DNA of 64,000 nucleotides, from contig NZ_JAGGPP010000008.1 in NCBI RefSeq assembly GCF_018613755.1, positions 434,001 through 498,000 on the forward strand. Direction: 5' to 3'. This document shows positions 35,168 through 43,906 of the stretch, piece by piece. The notes under the pieces are model-generated. The model was given only the letters and a program-made list of their open reading frames with translations. It had not been told where the DNA came from and did no database searches. The translations under genes and the position numbers were made by a program. Source of the stretch: Arthrobacter sp. ISL-72 (GTDB lineage Bacteria > Actinomycetota > Actinomycetes > Actinomycetales > Micrococcaceae). Numbering within the stretch: position 1 is the stretch's first letter; every line of letters begins with the position of its first letter.

Positions 35168-36901
35168 TCAGTCCAGGCTGATCGGGCCCAGGGCGTCGAG
35201 CAGTTCCCCCGGGCCGGGGTTGCCCGGTGAGGAGGACCCGCCGAGGTGGTTCACCACGCCCCACACGGCGTTCAGGCCGGTGGTGACAGCGCCCTCGGCC
35301 CAGCCGGCGGTGAAGGAAACGTCGTCGCCGGCCAGGAAGATCCCGCGCTGGGCTTCCGGCAGTTTGTCCTGCTTGAAGTGCGTGAACAGCCGCTGCTGGT
35401 AGCGGTAGTGCCCGGGCAGGTTCGCCTTGAACGCTCCCATGAAGTTGGGGTCCGCCTCCCACGAAACCGTGATGGGCTGCCCGATGATGTGGCTCGCGAT
35501 GTCCACGCGCGGGTAGATCTGCTCCAGCGAGTGCAGCATGAGCTCCACCCGCTGGTCGGCGTCGAGTGCCAGCCATTTCAGGGCGTCGTCGTTCCAGGTG
35601 TAGGAAAGCAGGATCACGGCAGGCTTGTCCGGGCCGTCGTCGAGTAGGTAGGTGGCGCGGTTGAGCCTGTCCGTCAGCGTCATGGACAGCACGTCGCGGC
35701 CGGTCTCCGGATCGGTGTCCTTCCAGAACGGCCGGTCCACCATCACGAAGGTCTTGGAGGACTGCATGTAGTGCGAGCGCTCGATCGCCGTCCACAGCTC
35801 TGCGGGGAACAAGGCCTCCTCCGTGTGGATCCGAGTGGACAGCAGCCAGGACTGGCACGTGGTGACGACGGCGGGATAGCTCGCTTCCCGGCCCCAGCGT
35901 TCGCGCAGGCGGAGGTCGCCGTTGGCATCGCGGCCGATCCGGTCCACGGCGCCGCGCGGGGAACCTGAGTGCAGTGACGCCAGTGACGTTCCTTCCGGCC
36001 AGTGCGCCATGCCCGACGGCGAGTGCTGCCACAGTGCCTCGGGGAGCCGCTGCGCCCCGCCGGCTATGAAGCGGTGCTGGTCATCGGCGTCCGTATAAAC
36101 GACGCGCAGTATTTCGAGGATGGAGTTGGGGAAGTCGGTGTCCCAGCCGCCGGTGCCGAAACCCACCTGCCCGAACGCCTCGCGGTGGGCGAAGCCGGCT
36201 TCCTTGAAGGACTCGCTGGCGGCGATGAAGCCGTAGAACGTCTGCTCGTCCATCAGGGGTAGGAGTTCGTTCCAGATCTCCTTGATCCTGGCCGTGTCCC
36301 GAGCCCGGATGGCCTCCTGCATCTCACTGAATTTGGCGCCGTCGTTCACGGCTGCCTTCCATGCGTCCGCCACTTCGCGGAAGAACGGCGGCAGGTCCGC
36401 CGGGGTGCTGGCATAGTGCTTCTTCCCGGCCAGTTCGATCACGGTGCTTGAGGTGGCGGGGGCCAGCGGGTTGGGGAACTCCTGGGTCTTCAGGCCCAGC
36501 AGGTCCACGTAATGGTAGAAGGACTTGCCGGACACCGGGAACCGCATCCCGCCGAGGTCCGCCACGACGCCCGGCGCCGAGGGGAAGCTGGCAGTGCGGA
36601 GCCGGCCGCCGATCTGGTCGGCTTCGTAAATGACCGGGCGGAGTCCCAGCTTCATCAGTTCGTAGGCCGTGACCAGGCCGGAGAGTCCTGCACCGACCAC
36701 TGCCACTTCGGTCCCGAAGAGTTCGGGCGGCACGGAACCGAGCCCGTCGGGGTGGGCGAGGTAGTGGTCATAGCTGAACGGGAAGTCCGGGTTCAGCATG
36801 GTGATCGGGGCCGCGCCCGCCTCCGGCAGGGTGCCGGCCGTCGCGGTTTCAAGAGCGGCCGCAGCAGGATTGTTTGCCGGCAGTTCGGTGGCGATGGTCA
36901 T
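35168..36901 (-). CDS. FAD-dependent amine oxidase (tryptophan 2-monooxygenase/L-amino-acid oxidase-like)
   Basis: Flavoprotein of 577 residues. The FAD fold begins EVAVVGAGLSGLVTAYEL near residue 64, with YEADQIGGRLRTASF and DLGGMRFPVSGKSFYHY typical of bacterial tryptophan 2-monooxygenase and related L-amino-acid oxidases. The C-terminal FAD-binding part is GIFLAGDDVSFTAGWAEGAV. No signal peptide is evident. It overlaps the upstream permease stop by ATGA, so the permease probably imports its substrate. Whether the product is an amide or a keto acid depends on which subclass it belongs to. Confidence 0.85.
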   Translation of the reverse strand: MTIATELPANNPAAAALETATAGTLPEAGAAPITMLNPDFPFSYDHYLAHPDGLGSVPPELFGTEVAVVGAGLSGLVTAYELMKLGLRPVIYEADQIGGRLRTASFPSAPGVVADLGGMRFPVSGKSFYHYVDLLGLKTQEFPNPLAPATSSTVIELAGKKHYASTPADLPPFFREVADAWKAAVNDGAKFSEMQEAIRARDTARIKEIWNELLPLMDEQTFYGFIAASESFKEAGFAHREAFGQVGFGTGGWDTDFPNSILEILRVVYTDADDQHRFIAGGAQRLPEALWQHSPSGMAHWPEGTSLASLHSGSPRGAVDRIGRDANGDLRLRERWGREASYPAVVTTCQSWLLSTRIHTEEALFPAELWTAIERSHYMQSSKTFVMVDRPFWKDTDPETGRDVLSMTLTDRLNRATYLLDDGPDKPAVILLSYTWNDDALKWLALDADQRVELMLHSLEQIYPRVDIASHIIGQPITVSWEADPNFMGAFKANLPGHYRYQQRLFTHFKQDKLPEAQRGIFLAGDDVSFTAGWAEGAVTTGLNAVWGVVNHLGGSSSPGNPGPGELLDALGPISLD

Positions 36902-38433
36902 GAAAGGTCTGCCTTCGTCGGTTCGGTGGTGGAGGGTGTTGAAGTGTCGCGCCCGCTGAGTTCACGGTATTCCTCGTGGCTTAGCGCCGCCACCCTTGAG
37001 TGGCGCCGGCCGTAACCGAAGTAGGCTGCGAGGCCCACCAGCATCCAGAGGCCGAAGACCAGCCAGGTCTCGGCCCCGAGGTTAGCCATGAGGTAGGCGC
37101 ACATGAGCGCGCCGAGGATGGGCGTCAGCGGGAACAGCGGGACACGGAAGGTGCGTTTGAGTTCCGGCCGGTTGCGCCGCAGGTAGATGACGGCAACGTT
37201 GACCAGGGCAAAGGCGAACAGGGTACCGATGCTGGTGGCGTCCGCCAGGTCGCCGAGCGGCACCAGGCCGGCTGTGAGGGCCACGAGGAAGCCCACAATC
37301 AGCGTGCCTGCAACGGGGGTGCCGGTGCGGGACGAGACGCGGCCGAAGATCCTGGGGATGAGGCCGTCGCGGGCCATCGAGAGCAGGATGCGGGTCTGGC
37401 CGTAGAGGACGGTCAGGACGATGCTGGCGATGGCCAGGACGGCGCCGACGGCGAAGACAACCGCGATCCACGGCTGCCCGGTGGTTTCCTCGAGGATCTT
37501 CACCAGCGCAGCCTCGGTGCCGTCGAACCAGCCCCAGGGGCGGGCGCCGATGGCGGCGACCGCTACGAGGACGTAGATGGTGGTGACGATCAGCATCGAC
37601 AGCATAATGGCGCGCGGCAGGTCCCGTTTGGGGTTGCGGGCCTCCTCGCCGGCGGTGGAGGCGGCGTCGAAACCGATGTAGGAAAAGAAGACCGTGGAAG
37701 CGGCGGCTGAAACGCCGGCAGCGCCCATGGGCAGGAGCGGCTCGAAGTTGCCTGCGTTGAAGGCGGTAAACGCCACGGCGCAGAAGAAGAGGAGGATAGC
37801 GACCTTAACCACCACGATTGCGGTGTTGATCCAGGCGCTTTCCCTGGCCCCGCGGACCAGCAGGATTGTGGCCAGGACAACAATGATCATCGCCGGGATG
37901 TTCATGATTCCGCCGTCTCCCGGTGGCTGCGAGACGGCGTCCGGCAGGACTTGCCCGAAGACCGCCAGGGTCTCGTTGACGTACTGGCCCGCCCCCACAG
38001 CCACTGCCGCCACGGACACGGCGTACTCCAGCACCAGGCACCAGCCGCAGATCCAGGCCATGCCTTCGCCCAGGGTGGCGTACGTGTAGGAGTAGCTGGA
38101 GCCTGCCACCGGGACCAGCCCGGCCATCTCGGCGTAGGAGACCGCCGAGAGCAGGGCGGCCAGGCCGGCGATGGCGAACGAAATCCAGATGGCGGGACCG
38201 GCCAGGGGCACGGATTCGCCCAGGATGACCAGGATGCCGGTCCCTAGCGTGGCGCCGACGCTGATCATGGTCAGTTGCAGAACGCCGAAGCTGCGGACCA
38301 GCCCGGTGCCGCCATGGCCGTTTTCGGCTTCGCTGACCATCTGGCCGATCGGCTTGCGGCGCAGCAGTTGCGCAGCCAGGCCCGGGCGGGGGGCAGCTGC
38401 CGGCGGCCGGCCGGTGAGTGTTGGCACAGTCAT
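36898..38433 (-). CDS. APC superfamily amino acid/amine permease
   Basis: From ATG (MTVPTLTGRPP) a 511-residue transporter with about 12 membrane helices. It shows GATLGTGILVILGESVPLAG (helix 1 GxG signature), SSYSYTYATLGEGMAWICGW, FFSYIGFDAASTAGEEARNP and TLFAFALVNVAVIYLRRNRP, the pattern of the cationic amino acid transporter branch. GGAAG precedes the ATG. A longer reading upstream is antiparallel to alr. Its coupling to the amine oxidase suggests uptake of a basic or aromatic amino acid or an amine for catabolism. Confidence 0.9.
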   Translation of the reverse strand: MTVPTLTGRPPAAAPRPGLAAQLLRRKPIGQMVSEAENGHGGTGLVRSFGVLQLTMISVGATLGTGILVILGESVPLAGPAIWISFAIAGLAALLSAVSYAEMAGLVPVAGSSYSYTYATLGEGMAWICGWCLVLEYAVSVAAVAVGAGQYVNETLAVFGQVLPDAVSQPPGDGGIMNIPAMIIVVLATILLVRGARESAWINTAIVVVKVAILLFFCAVAFTAFNAGNFEPLLPMGAAGVSAAASTVFFSYIGFDAASTAGEEARNPKRDLPRAIMLSMLIVTTIYVLVAVAAIGARPWGWFDGTEAALVKILEETTGQPWIAVVFAVGAVLAIASIVLTVLYGQTRILLSMARDGLIPRIFGRVSSRTGTPVAGTLIVGFLVALTAGLVPLGDLADATSIGTLFAFALVNVAVIYLRRNRPELKRTFRVPLFPLTPILGALMCAYLMANLGAETWLVFGLWMLVGLAAYFGYGRRHSRVAALSHEEYRELSGRDTSTPSTTEPTKADLS

Positions 38434-38533
38434 CGTTGACTTCCGTTCGTGAGTAGTTGTCGGTTTCCCCCGGTCAAGCTTAGGTTTGTGAGCTACCTCT
38501 CGTGTTGTGCAAAATGCCCTATAGTATTCTGGC

Positions 38534-39742
38534 ATGAGACTTAATGCACACACCGAAGGCCCATTGGAAGCGGCCCTTACCGGGCAGGTCAGCGTTGACC
38601 TTTCCGCTATTTCCCGCAACATCCGCACGCTCCGTGAACGCTCCGCCGCGGCCCATTTCATGGCCGTGGTCAAGGGAAACGCGTACGGCCACGGGCTGGT
38701 CGAGGTCGCCCGCGCGGCACTGTCCGCGGGTGCGGACTGGCTGGGCACAGCGCAGCTGCATGAGGCAATCACCTTGCGCCGGGCGGGCATCACCGCCCCG
38801 GTGCTCTCCTGGCTCTACCTCGCGGCGGCGTCCAGCGAAACGATCAGGGAGGCTTTGGAGTACGACGTCGACGTGTCGCTGGGCAGTGTCGCCCAGCTGG
38901 ACGTCGTGGCCGGCATCGCCAGCCGCCTGGGCCGTCCCGCCGTCGTCCATCTGGAGCTGGACACCGGGCTGAGCCGCGGCGGGGCCCGCGCGGAGGACTG
39001 GCCGGAGCTGGTTGCTGCCGCCCGCAGCGCCGAGGTTGCCGGAACCCTGTCCGTCAGGGGCGTGTGGACGCACCTTGCCTGGGCCGATGTCCCCGCGCAC
39101 CCGGCCAACGTGGCGGCGGTGGACTCCTTCGAAGAAGCTGTCCGCGCGGCCAGGGCAGCCGGACTTGAACCCGCCCTCCGGCACGTTTCGAGCTCCGCCA
39201 ACATCCTGGACCGGCCGGAATTCGCCTTCGACATGGTGCGGGCCGGCCTGGCCTTCTACGGGCTGGCACCGGCGGACCATCTGGCTCCCTCGGACTTCGG
39301 CCTGCGCCCGGCATTGACTGTCACGGCGCCCGTGGTGCTGGTCAAGAAAGTACCGGCGGGAACCGGCGTGAGCTACGAGCACCAGGCCATCACGCATGAG
39401 CCCAGGTACCTGGGACTGATCCCGCTGGGCTACGCGGACGGCATCCCCAAAGGCATTTCGGGCCGCAGCCTGATCCTCCTGGGCGGCCGCAGGGTGCCGG
39501 TCATCGGAAAGGTCTGCATGGACCAGTTCATGGTGGACCTGGGACCGGACCTCAACGGCGTCGCGGTTGGTGACACAGCCGTGCTATTTGGCGCCCCGGC
39601 CACGGGGGCGGCGAGCGCCGACGACTGGGGTGCGGCGATCGGCAGCCACGGGGATGAGATCATCAACCGGATCGCGCCGCGCCTGCCGCGGGTGTACGAG
39701 TGCCCTGATTACCAGGAGGCCGGTGGTCCCGTTGGCGCCTGA
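38534..39742 (+). CDS. alr: Alanine racemase
   Basis: PLP enzyme interconverting L- and D-alanine for peptidoglycan or for catabolism. In its 402 residues, Lys47 in AVVKGNAYGHG binds PLP, LELDTGLSRGG and HVSSSANIL form the barrel, and the catalytic Tyr lies in GVSYEHQAI. VIGKVCMDQFMVDLG and GSHGDEIINRIAPRLPRVY complete the C-terminal domain. A TATAGT is eight bases before the ATG. It is divergent from the permease and overlaps the PucR regulator gene, an unusual partner that hints at a catabolic rather than solely cell-wall role; the genome may hold another copy. Confidence 0.94.
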   Translation: MRLNAHTEGPLEAALTGQVSVDLSAISRNIRTLRERSAAAHFMAVVKGNAYGHGLVEVARAALSAGADWLGTAQLHEAITLRRAGITAPVLSWLYLAAASSETIREALEYDVDVSLGSVAQLDVVAGIASRLGRPAVVHLELDTGLSRGGARAEDWPELVAAARSAEVAGTLSVRGVWTHLAWADVPAHPANVAAVDSFEEAVRAARAAGLEPALRHVSSSANILDRPEFAFDMVRAGLAFYGLAPADHLAPSDFGLRPALTVTAPVVLVKKVPAGTGVSYEHQAITHEPRYLGLIPLGYADGIPKGISGRSLILLGGRRVPVIGKVCMDQFMVDLGPDLNGVAVGDTAVLFGAPATGAASADDWGAAIGSHGDEIINRIAPRLPRVYECPDYQEAGGPVGA

Positions 39743-41408
39743 GGCTGCCGCCGAGCGGCTCGGTTTCGTCACCCTGGAACAGTTCCTGCAGAAGCTCCCG
39801 CCGGAGCTGAAAATACTGCACGACGGCGGGAACGGCAGCGGAACGCTCCGCTGGGTGGAGCCCAGCGAGCTGGACGATCCGACGCCCTACCTGGTGGACG
39901 GCGAGTTCATCCTCACCGCCGGGCTGCCGTTCCTCGGCGACGGGGGCGGCGACGAAAAGGTGGACGCCTACGTGAGCAGGCTGGTCGGCGCCGGCGTGGG
40001 CGCCCTCGGCTTCGGGCTGGAACCATACTTCGACGCCGTTCCGGAGACTCTGGTTGCTGCCTGCCGGCGCCACAACCTGACGCTGCTGGAGGTTCCCAAG
40101 ACTGTACCGTTCGCCGCGATCGGTCTGGAATTTTCGCAGCTGCTGGAATCGGACAACGCCAGGGTTTTCCGGCAGCTGGCGGACACCAACCGGCAACTGA
40201 TGCGGGCGGTCCTGTCGGCCCGGCCGGAGCACGAGCTCCTTGCCGCGCTGGTGCAGCGCGTTCCGGTCTGGGCCCTGCTCGTCGGCGCGGACGGGCGGAC
40301 GCGCGCCCGGGCCACGGCCCCCGGAAGCGGCGGCGCCGGCAGTGGAACAGCCCGAAGCGGAGGTGCCGGCAGCGGCGCCATTAGCGGGAACGGAAGCCTG
40401 AACCCGCCCGCCGCCGTCGAACTTTCCGTCCTGCAGCCGCTGCTGGGACGGCTGCTGGCCGGCAGCGGCCCGCGGGTGGAAATGGAGTCCCTGGCCGAAC
40501 CCGCGTCCGTGGTGTTCGGACATCCGCTCCGCAGCACCCGGGACGCCAACCTGGGCGCGCTGGTCCTGGGAGCCGCCGCGCCGCTCACCCCGGCGCAGAA
40601 CAGCGTCGTGTCCTCCGTCGTCGGGCTCCTGGAACTGCTGGTGCGGCAGCGTACCAGCGGTTCGCTGGCTCCGAGCCAGCTGGCGACGGCGCTGCTGCTG
40701 CACCCGGAAACCGCGGGCTCGGGCGGCACCAAGCATGTGAACGGGCTCAAGGACCTGCTGGCACAGAGCATTTCGTCCACGCGCTCGGCACCGCTGCGGG
40801 TTGTCCAGGGCGTCAAGGCGGACGCCGGCTGGAGTGCGGGCGAAAGCCCCGTGCGGGAACTCCTGCAGTGGCGCCGGATGTTCGACACCAAACTCGTGGA
40901 AATCACCGACTACGGTTTCGCCGCCATCACGAGGCTCAAGGTTGATGACGCCCTGCTGGCGGAAACGGAAAAACTCGGCTGGCGGCTGGTGATCGGCGAT
41001 GCCACCGAGTTCCAGGGCCTGGCGTCCGCCTACCAGCGGGTCACCTCGCTGCGGGCACGGGTCCACGCCACCGGGAGAAGCGCCCGGGTGGACGAGGTGA
41101 CCTGGTCCGTGGCAGGACTGCTGGGCCGCGAAGCGGGGACCATGCTGGCGGCCCGGCTCCTGGAACCGGTGCTTGGCCAGGAGGATCCCGAGCGGCGGTC
41201 CGCGCAGCTGGCTGTGCTGCGGACATGGCTGGGCGAGAACGGCAGCTGGGACGCAACGGCGAAGGCACTGGGCCTGCACCGCAACAGTGTCCGCCGCCAA
41301 ATCAACGGGCTGGCCGAGCTGCTGGACACCGACCTCAACCAGGCCCAGGTGCGCGCCGAGCTCTGGTTTGCACTTCAGTACGTGGACGAAGATTCCCAGC
41401 CGCGGTAG
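39723..41408 (+). CDS. PucR family transcriptional regulator
   Basis: A 561-residue regulator starting at GTG 39723 (AGGAGG three bases upstream) or TTG 39732; either overlaps alr. The N-terminal PucR domain spans about residues 10-140 (LRWVEPSELDDPTPYLVDGE, ILTAGLPFLG). A middle region contains a Gly/Ser-rich linker of about 30 residues near 200. The C-terminal PucR HTH is LRTWLGENGSWDATAKALGL followed by HRNSVRRQI. Such proteins respond to amines or purines and activate catabolic genes. The neighbouring amine oxidase, permease and nitrilase genes are likely targets. Its 3' end overlaps the convergent hydrolase gene by 34 bases. Confidence 0.87.
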   Translation: MVPLAPEAAAERLGFVTLEQFLQKLPPELKILHDGGNGSGTLRWVEPSELDDPTPYLVDGEFILTAGLPFLGDGGGDEKVDAYVSRLVGAGVGALGFGLEPYFDAVPETLVAACRRHNLTLLEVPKTVPFAAIGLEFSQLLESDNARVFRQLADTNRQLMRAVLSARPEHELLAALVQRVPVWALLVGADGRTRARATAPGSGGAGSGTARSGGAGSGAISGNGSLNPPAAVELSVLQPLLGRLLAGSGPRVEMESLAEPASVVFGHPLRSTRDANLGALVLGAAAPLTPAQNSVVSSVVGLLELLVRQRTSGSLAPSQLATALLLHPETAGSGGTKHVNGLKDLLAQSISSTRSAPLRVVQGVKADAGWSAGESPVRELLQWRRMFDTKLVEITDYGFAAITRLKVDDALLAETEKLGWRLVIGDATEFQGLASAYQRVTSLRARVHATGRSARVDEVTWSVAGLLGREAGTMLAARLLEPVLGQEDPERRSAQLAVLRTWLGENGSWDATAKALGLHRNSVRRQINGLAELLDTDLNQAQVRAELWFALQYVDEDSQPR

Positions 41409-42184
41409 ACCTCCGGCCGGCGTTCCCGGAGGTACGGCACTTCCTCCCGCGCGTCGCGGGCGCTTGCTGCTGACGCCTCCGCGTACAGCAGCGCCGGCGC
41501 CGTTCCCGCTTCGGCCAGCAGGGCGCCGTGGGGGCCGGCAATGACGCTGCCGCCCAGGAATTCGCAGCCGTCTTCGGTCCCCGAGTGGTTGGCATACGCC
41601 ACGGTCAGCTGGCTCTCCAGGGCCCGGGCCCGCAACAGGACCTGCGGGACGGACTCGAACCCCGCCGACAGGGCCGTGGGAACCAGGAGCAATTCGGCGC
41701 CGCGGACGGCGGCCGCCCGCACGGATTCCGGAAATTCGACGTCGTAGCAGATCACCATGGACGTTTTGATCCCGTGAAAATCCACGACGGCGGGAGGTTC
41801 AGCCGCCGGGCTGAACGCCTGGCGCTCTTCCCCGCCGAACAGGTGAACCTTGGCGTACGTTAGTAGCTCGGCGCCGTCGTGGTCCACCAGCGTGGAGGTG
41901 ATCTGCCAGCTGCCGTCTGCCGTCACGGCGGGCAGGCTGTAGACCAGGCCGATGCTGTTCCGCCGCGCAATCCCGGCGAGCTCCCGCCTGAGGGAGGGCA
42001 GGACGGCGGGGTCCAGCCCGGAGCGGACCCGCAGCGGGGCATACCCCACAGGGAACAGTTCCGGAGTGAGCAGCACTTTCGCTCCGGCCGCGGCGGCCGC
42101 CCGGGCAGCCTGATCCACCGTCCCGCAGTTGGCTTCCACGTTCAGCACGGCGGAGTTCGCCTGCATCAGCGCCAGCAGCACCAT
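41375..42184 (-). CDS. Carbon-nitrogen hydrolase (nitrilase superfamily)
   Basis: A 269-residue amidase-type enzyme. The catalytic triad is visible: Glu in LLTPELFPVGY, Lys in YAKVHLFGGEE and Cys in VICYDVEFPE. ATG at 42184 has GAGGAAC upstream; a GTG two codons earlier is possible. The superfamily includes omega-amidase, aliphatic amidase and N-carbamoyl hydrolases. Next to an amine oxidase that could release amides it may hydrolyse them, but this is inference. The 145-bp gap to the deacetylase gene has no gene. Confidence 0.88.
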   Translation of the reverse strand: MVLLALMQANSAVLNVEANCGTVDQAARAAAAAGAKVLLTPELFPVGYAPLRVRSGLDPAVLPSLRRELAGIARRNSIGLVYSLPAVTADGSWQITSTLVDHDGAELLTYAKVHLFGGEERQAFSPAAEPPAVVDFHGIKTSMVICYDVEFPESVRAAAVRGAELLLVPTALSAGFESVPQVLLRARALESQLTVAYANHSGTEDGCEFLGGSVIAGPHGALLAEAGTAPALLYAEASAASARDAREEVPYLRERRPEVYRGWESSSTY

Positions 42185-42329
42185 TACCACCGTTCCTCAG
42201 TCTTGTCACCGGCCCATTCCGGTCGCCGGTCATTCCCGGCCTTCCTTGAGCGTACCGAGGCGGCGCGGACGGCTGTCAGGACATTTTGACCCGTGGCGGG
42301 ACAGCTGCGGGCAATGCGCCCGGGTGTGG

Positions 42330-43751
42330 TCAGGGAACCAGCGAGGAGAGGCTGACGAATTCATACCCGCGCGCACGCAGCCCCTCGATGATCGACGGCA
42401 GCGCGTCGGCGTCGAGGGTGGACCCGTCGGTTGGATGGGCACCCACGTGCATCAAAACGATCTCACCGGGAGTCGCCGCAGCAAGAACGCGGTCGCGCAC
42501 GAACGGCACGGAACGCCCGCCGCTTGTGCCCTGCCAGCCCAGGGAGTCCACGGTCCAGCGGAACGCCACATAACCGGCGTCGTTGACGACGGCGATGTCC
42601 GCCGGAGTCCGGGCGCCGAAGGGGAAGCGGAACAACGGTACGGTTCCACGGCCGATCGCGGCCTTGACCGACCCGTCTGCAGCAGTGAGTTCCGCGGCTA
42701 TCTGTGCGTTGGTCAGGGTGGTGAAGTCGGGATGGGTGTCGCTGTGATTGCCCACCGGATGGCCGCCCGCCACCATCGCCCGGACCGCTTGCGGATAACT
42801 CCGGGCAAATGCTCCGGTGACAAAGAATGTAGCGTCAACGTCGTACCGGGCCAGGGTGTCAAGGATCGAGCGGACGCCGGTGTCCGAGGCTCCGGCGTCG
42901 AAGGTCAGTGCCACAACCGGCCGGTTGGTTTGGATCCGCTCAAGATCCACGCCACGCCACTGGGCGGGAACTCCCCAAGTCGCAGGCACATTGATAACCA
43001 GCGGCGCCGGACTTCCTGCCGACTGCCATTCGGCGAAGCTGATGGGCCTGTATTCCGTGGGACCCGCGTACCAGATGGTGCTGCTTAAGTATTCACGGAA
43101 GAACTGGTCCCCGGTCACCCGGTTCACCACCCGTGGGGCGGGGAATGCTTGCTCACGCCATTGGTCATAGGTAATGGGGGCACCTTTTCCGGTGGCAAGG
43201 TCTGACATCCGGGCGATCGTGCTCGTCCAGGACAGTTTCAGGAAGCCTTCATTGTGCCGGCGGTCGAACCCTTGGAATCCGGAGGCCTCCCACTCCGGGT
43301 AGCTGAGCACGTGCCGCGCCTTGCCCGGCTCCTCAACCAGGATCTGGGTGGAAGTTCCCCACTGGTAGAAGTAGCTGCCGCCGACGTACGCCACTGTCCG
43401 CGGCGCAGGCGCCCCTGCCCTTTGCCATGACGCATAATCGAGGGGCTCCCAGAGCCACGAAGCGCTGCTGTCGGGGTCGAAGTAGGTCACCGCACTGATG
43501 GTCGGGGCCCACGAATACTTCACGTAATCGGTAGGCGCGGGCCGGGGCGCCGGAAATCCGGCTGCCGCCCATTCCTCGTACGTGATGCTGCGGATGGAGG
43601 CACCGCTCACCCGGTAAATTACTCCGGAATATTCAAGCAGGTAGTACCCGTCGGCTATTTGCGCTGCCTTAGCCGTCTCGACGGCACCAGTGCTTCCGAG
43701 TACGAGGGCGATAGCGGCCATGACGGCTGTGAGGAGTCTGCGAGGCTTCAT
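42330..43751 (-). CDS. Secreted polysaccharide deacetylase with five N-terminal tandem repeats
   Basis: A 473-residue exported protein. Residues 1-30 are a signal peptide (basic start, hydrophobic core, AKAA). Residues about 35-250 are five repeats of 44-48 residues, each with a YxxW core (Trp at 61, 109, 154, 198, 242) often followed by AGxPAPR, with an aromatic strand ending in (S/T)TI between them. The C-terminal NodB domain has VALTFDAGASDTG near 285, HSDTH for the HxxxH zinc motif and FRFPFGARTP. The usual TFDDG reads TFDAG here, replacing a metal-contact Asp. It probably trims N-acetyl groups of wall or capsule glycans while the repeats bind the envelope. Confidence 0.88.
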   Translation of the reverse strand: MKPRRLLTAVMAAIALVLGSTGAVETAKAAQIADGYYLLEYSGVIYRVSGASIRSITYEEWAAAGFPAPRPAPTDYVKYSWAPTISAVTYFDPDSSASWLWEPLDYASWQRAGAPAPRTVAYVGGSYFYQWGTSTQILVEEPGKARHVLSYPEWEASGFQGFDRRHNEGFLKLSWTSTIARMSDLATGKGAPITYDQWREQAFPAPRVVNRVTGDQFFREYLSSTIWYAGPTEYRPISFAEWQSAGSPAPLVINVPATWGVPAQWRGVDLERIQTNRPVVALTFDAGASDTGVRSILDTLARYDVDATFFVTGAFARSYPQAVRAMVAGGHPVGNHSDTHPDFTTLTNAQIAAELTAADGSVKAAIGRGTVPLFRFPFGARTPADIAVVNDAGYVAFRWTVDSLGWQGTSGGRSVPFVRDRVLAAATPGEIVLMHVGAHPTDGSTLDADALPSIIEGLRARGYEFVSLSSLVP

Positions 43752-43856
43752 TTCTTCCAGCCCCTGAGTGTGGGAGTGCCCGGTTGGGCCTTACCTGATA
43801 ATAACTCCGGAACATGAAACCCGTCACCAGCCTGCCGGCAAAACTACCGATGATCA

Positions 43857-43879
43857 TTGCGTTAACTTCTTGACTACAA
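43857..43879 (+). promoter_or_regulatory. Putative ROK repressor operator upstream of its own gene
   Basis: A 23-bp site (begins TTGCGTTAAC, ends TTGACTACAA) with imperfect dyad symmetry, TTG...CAA at its ends. Nineteen of 23 positions match the site at 45117-45139. It includes a TTGACT that can serve as -35, 27 bases before the ROK gene start. Confidence 0.6.
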
Positions 43880-43906
43880 CGGTGCAGATGGTGCACTCTT
43901 CATTCC

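Noticed and set aside
38434..38793. N-terminal extension of the APC permease
   Set aside because: It is antiparallel to the start of alr; ATG at 38433 has a ribosome-binding site.
39663..41300. 545-codon minus-strand frame opposite the PucR regulator
   Set aside because: The plus strand has a PucR domain and a C-terminal HTH; the antisense product is Gln/Arg/Pro-rich with none.
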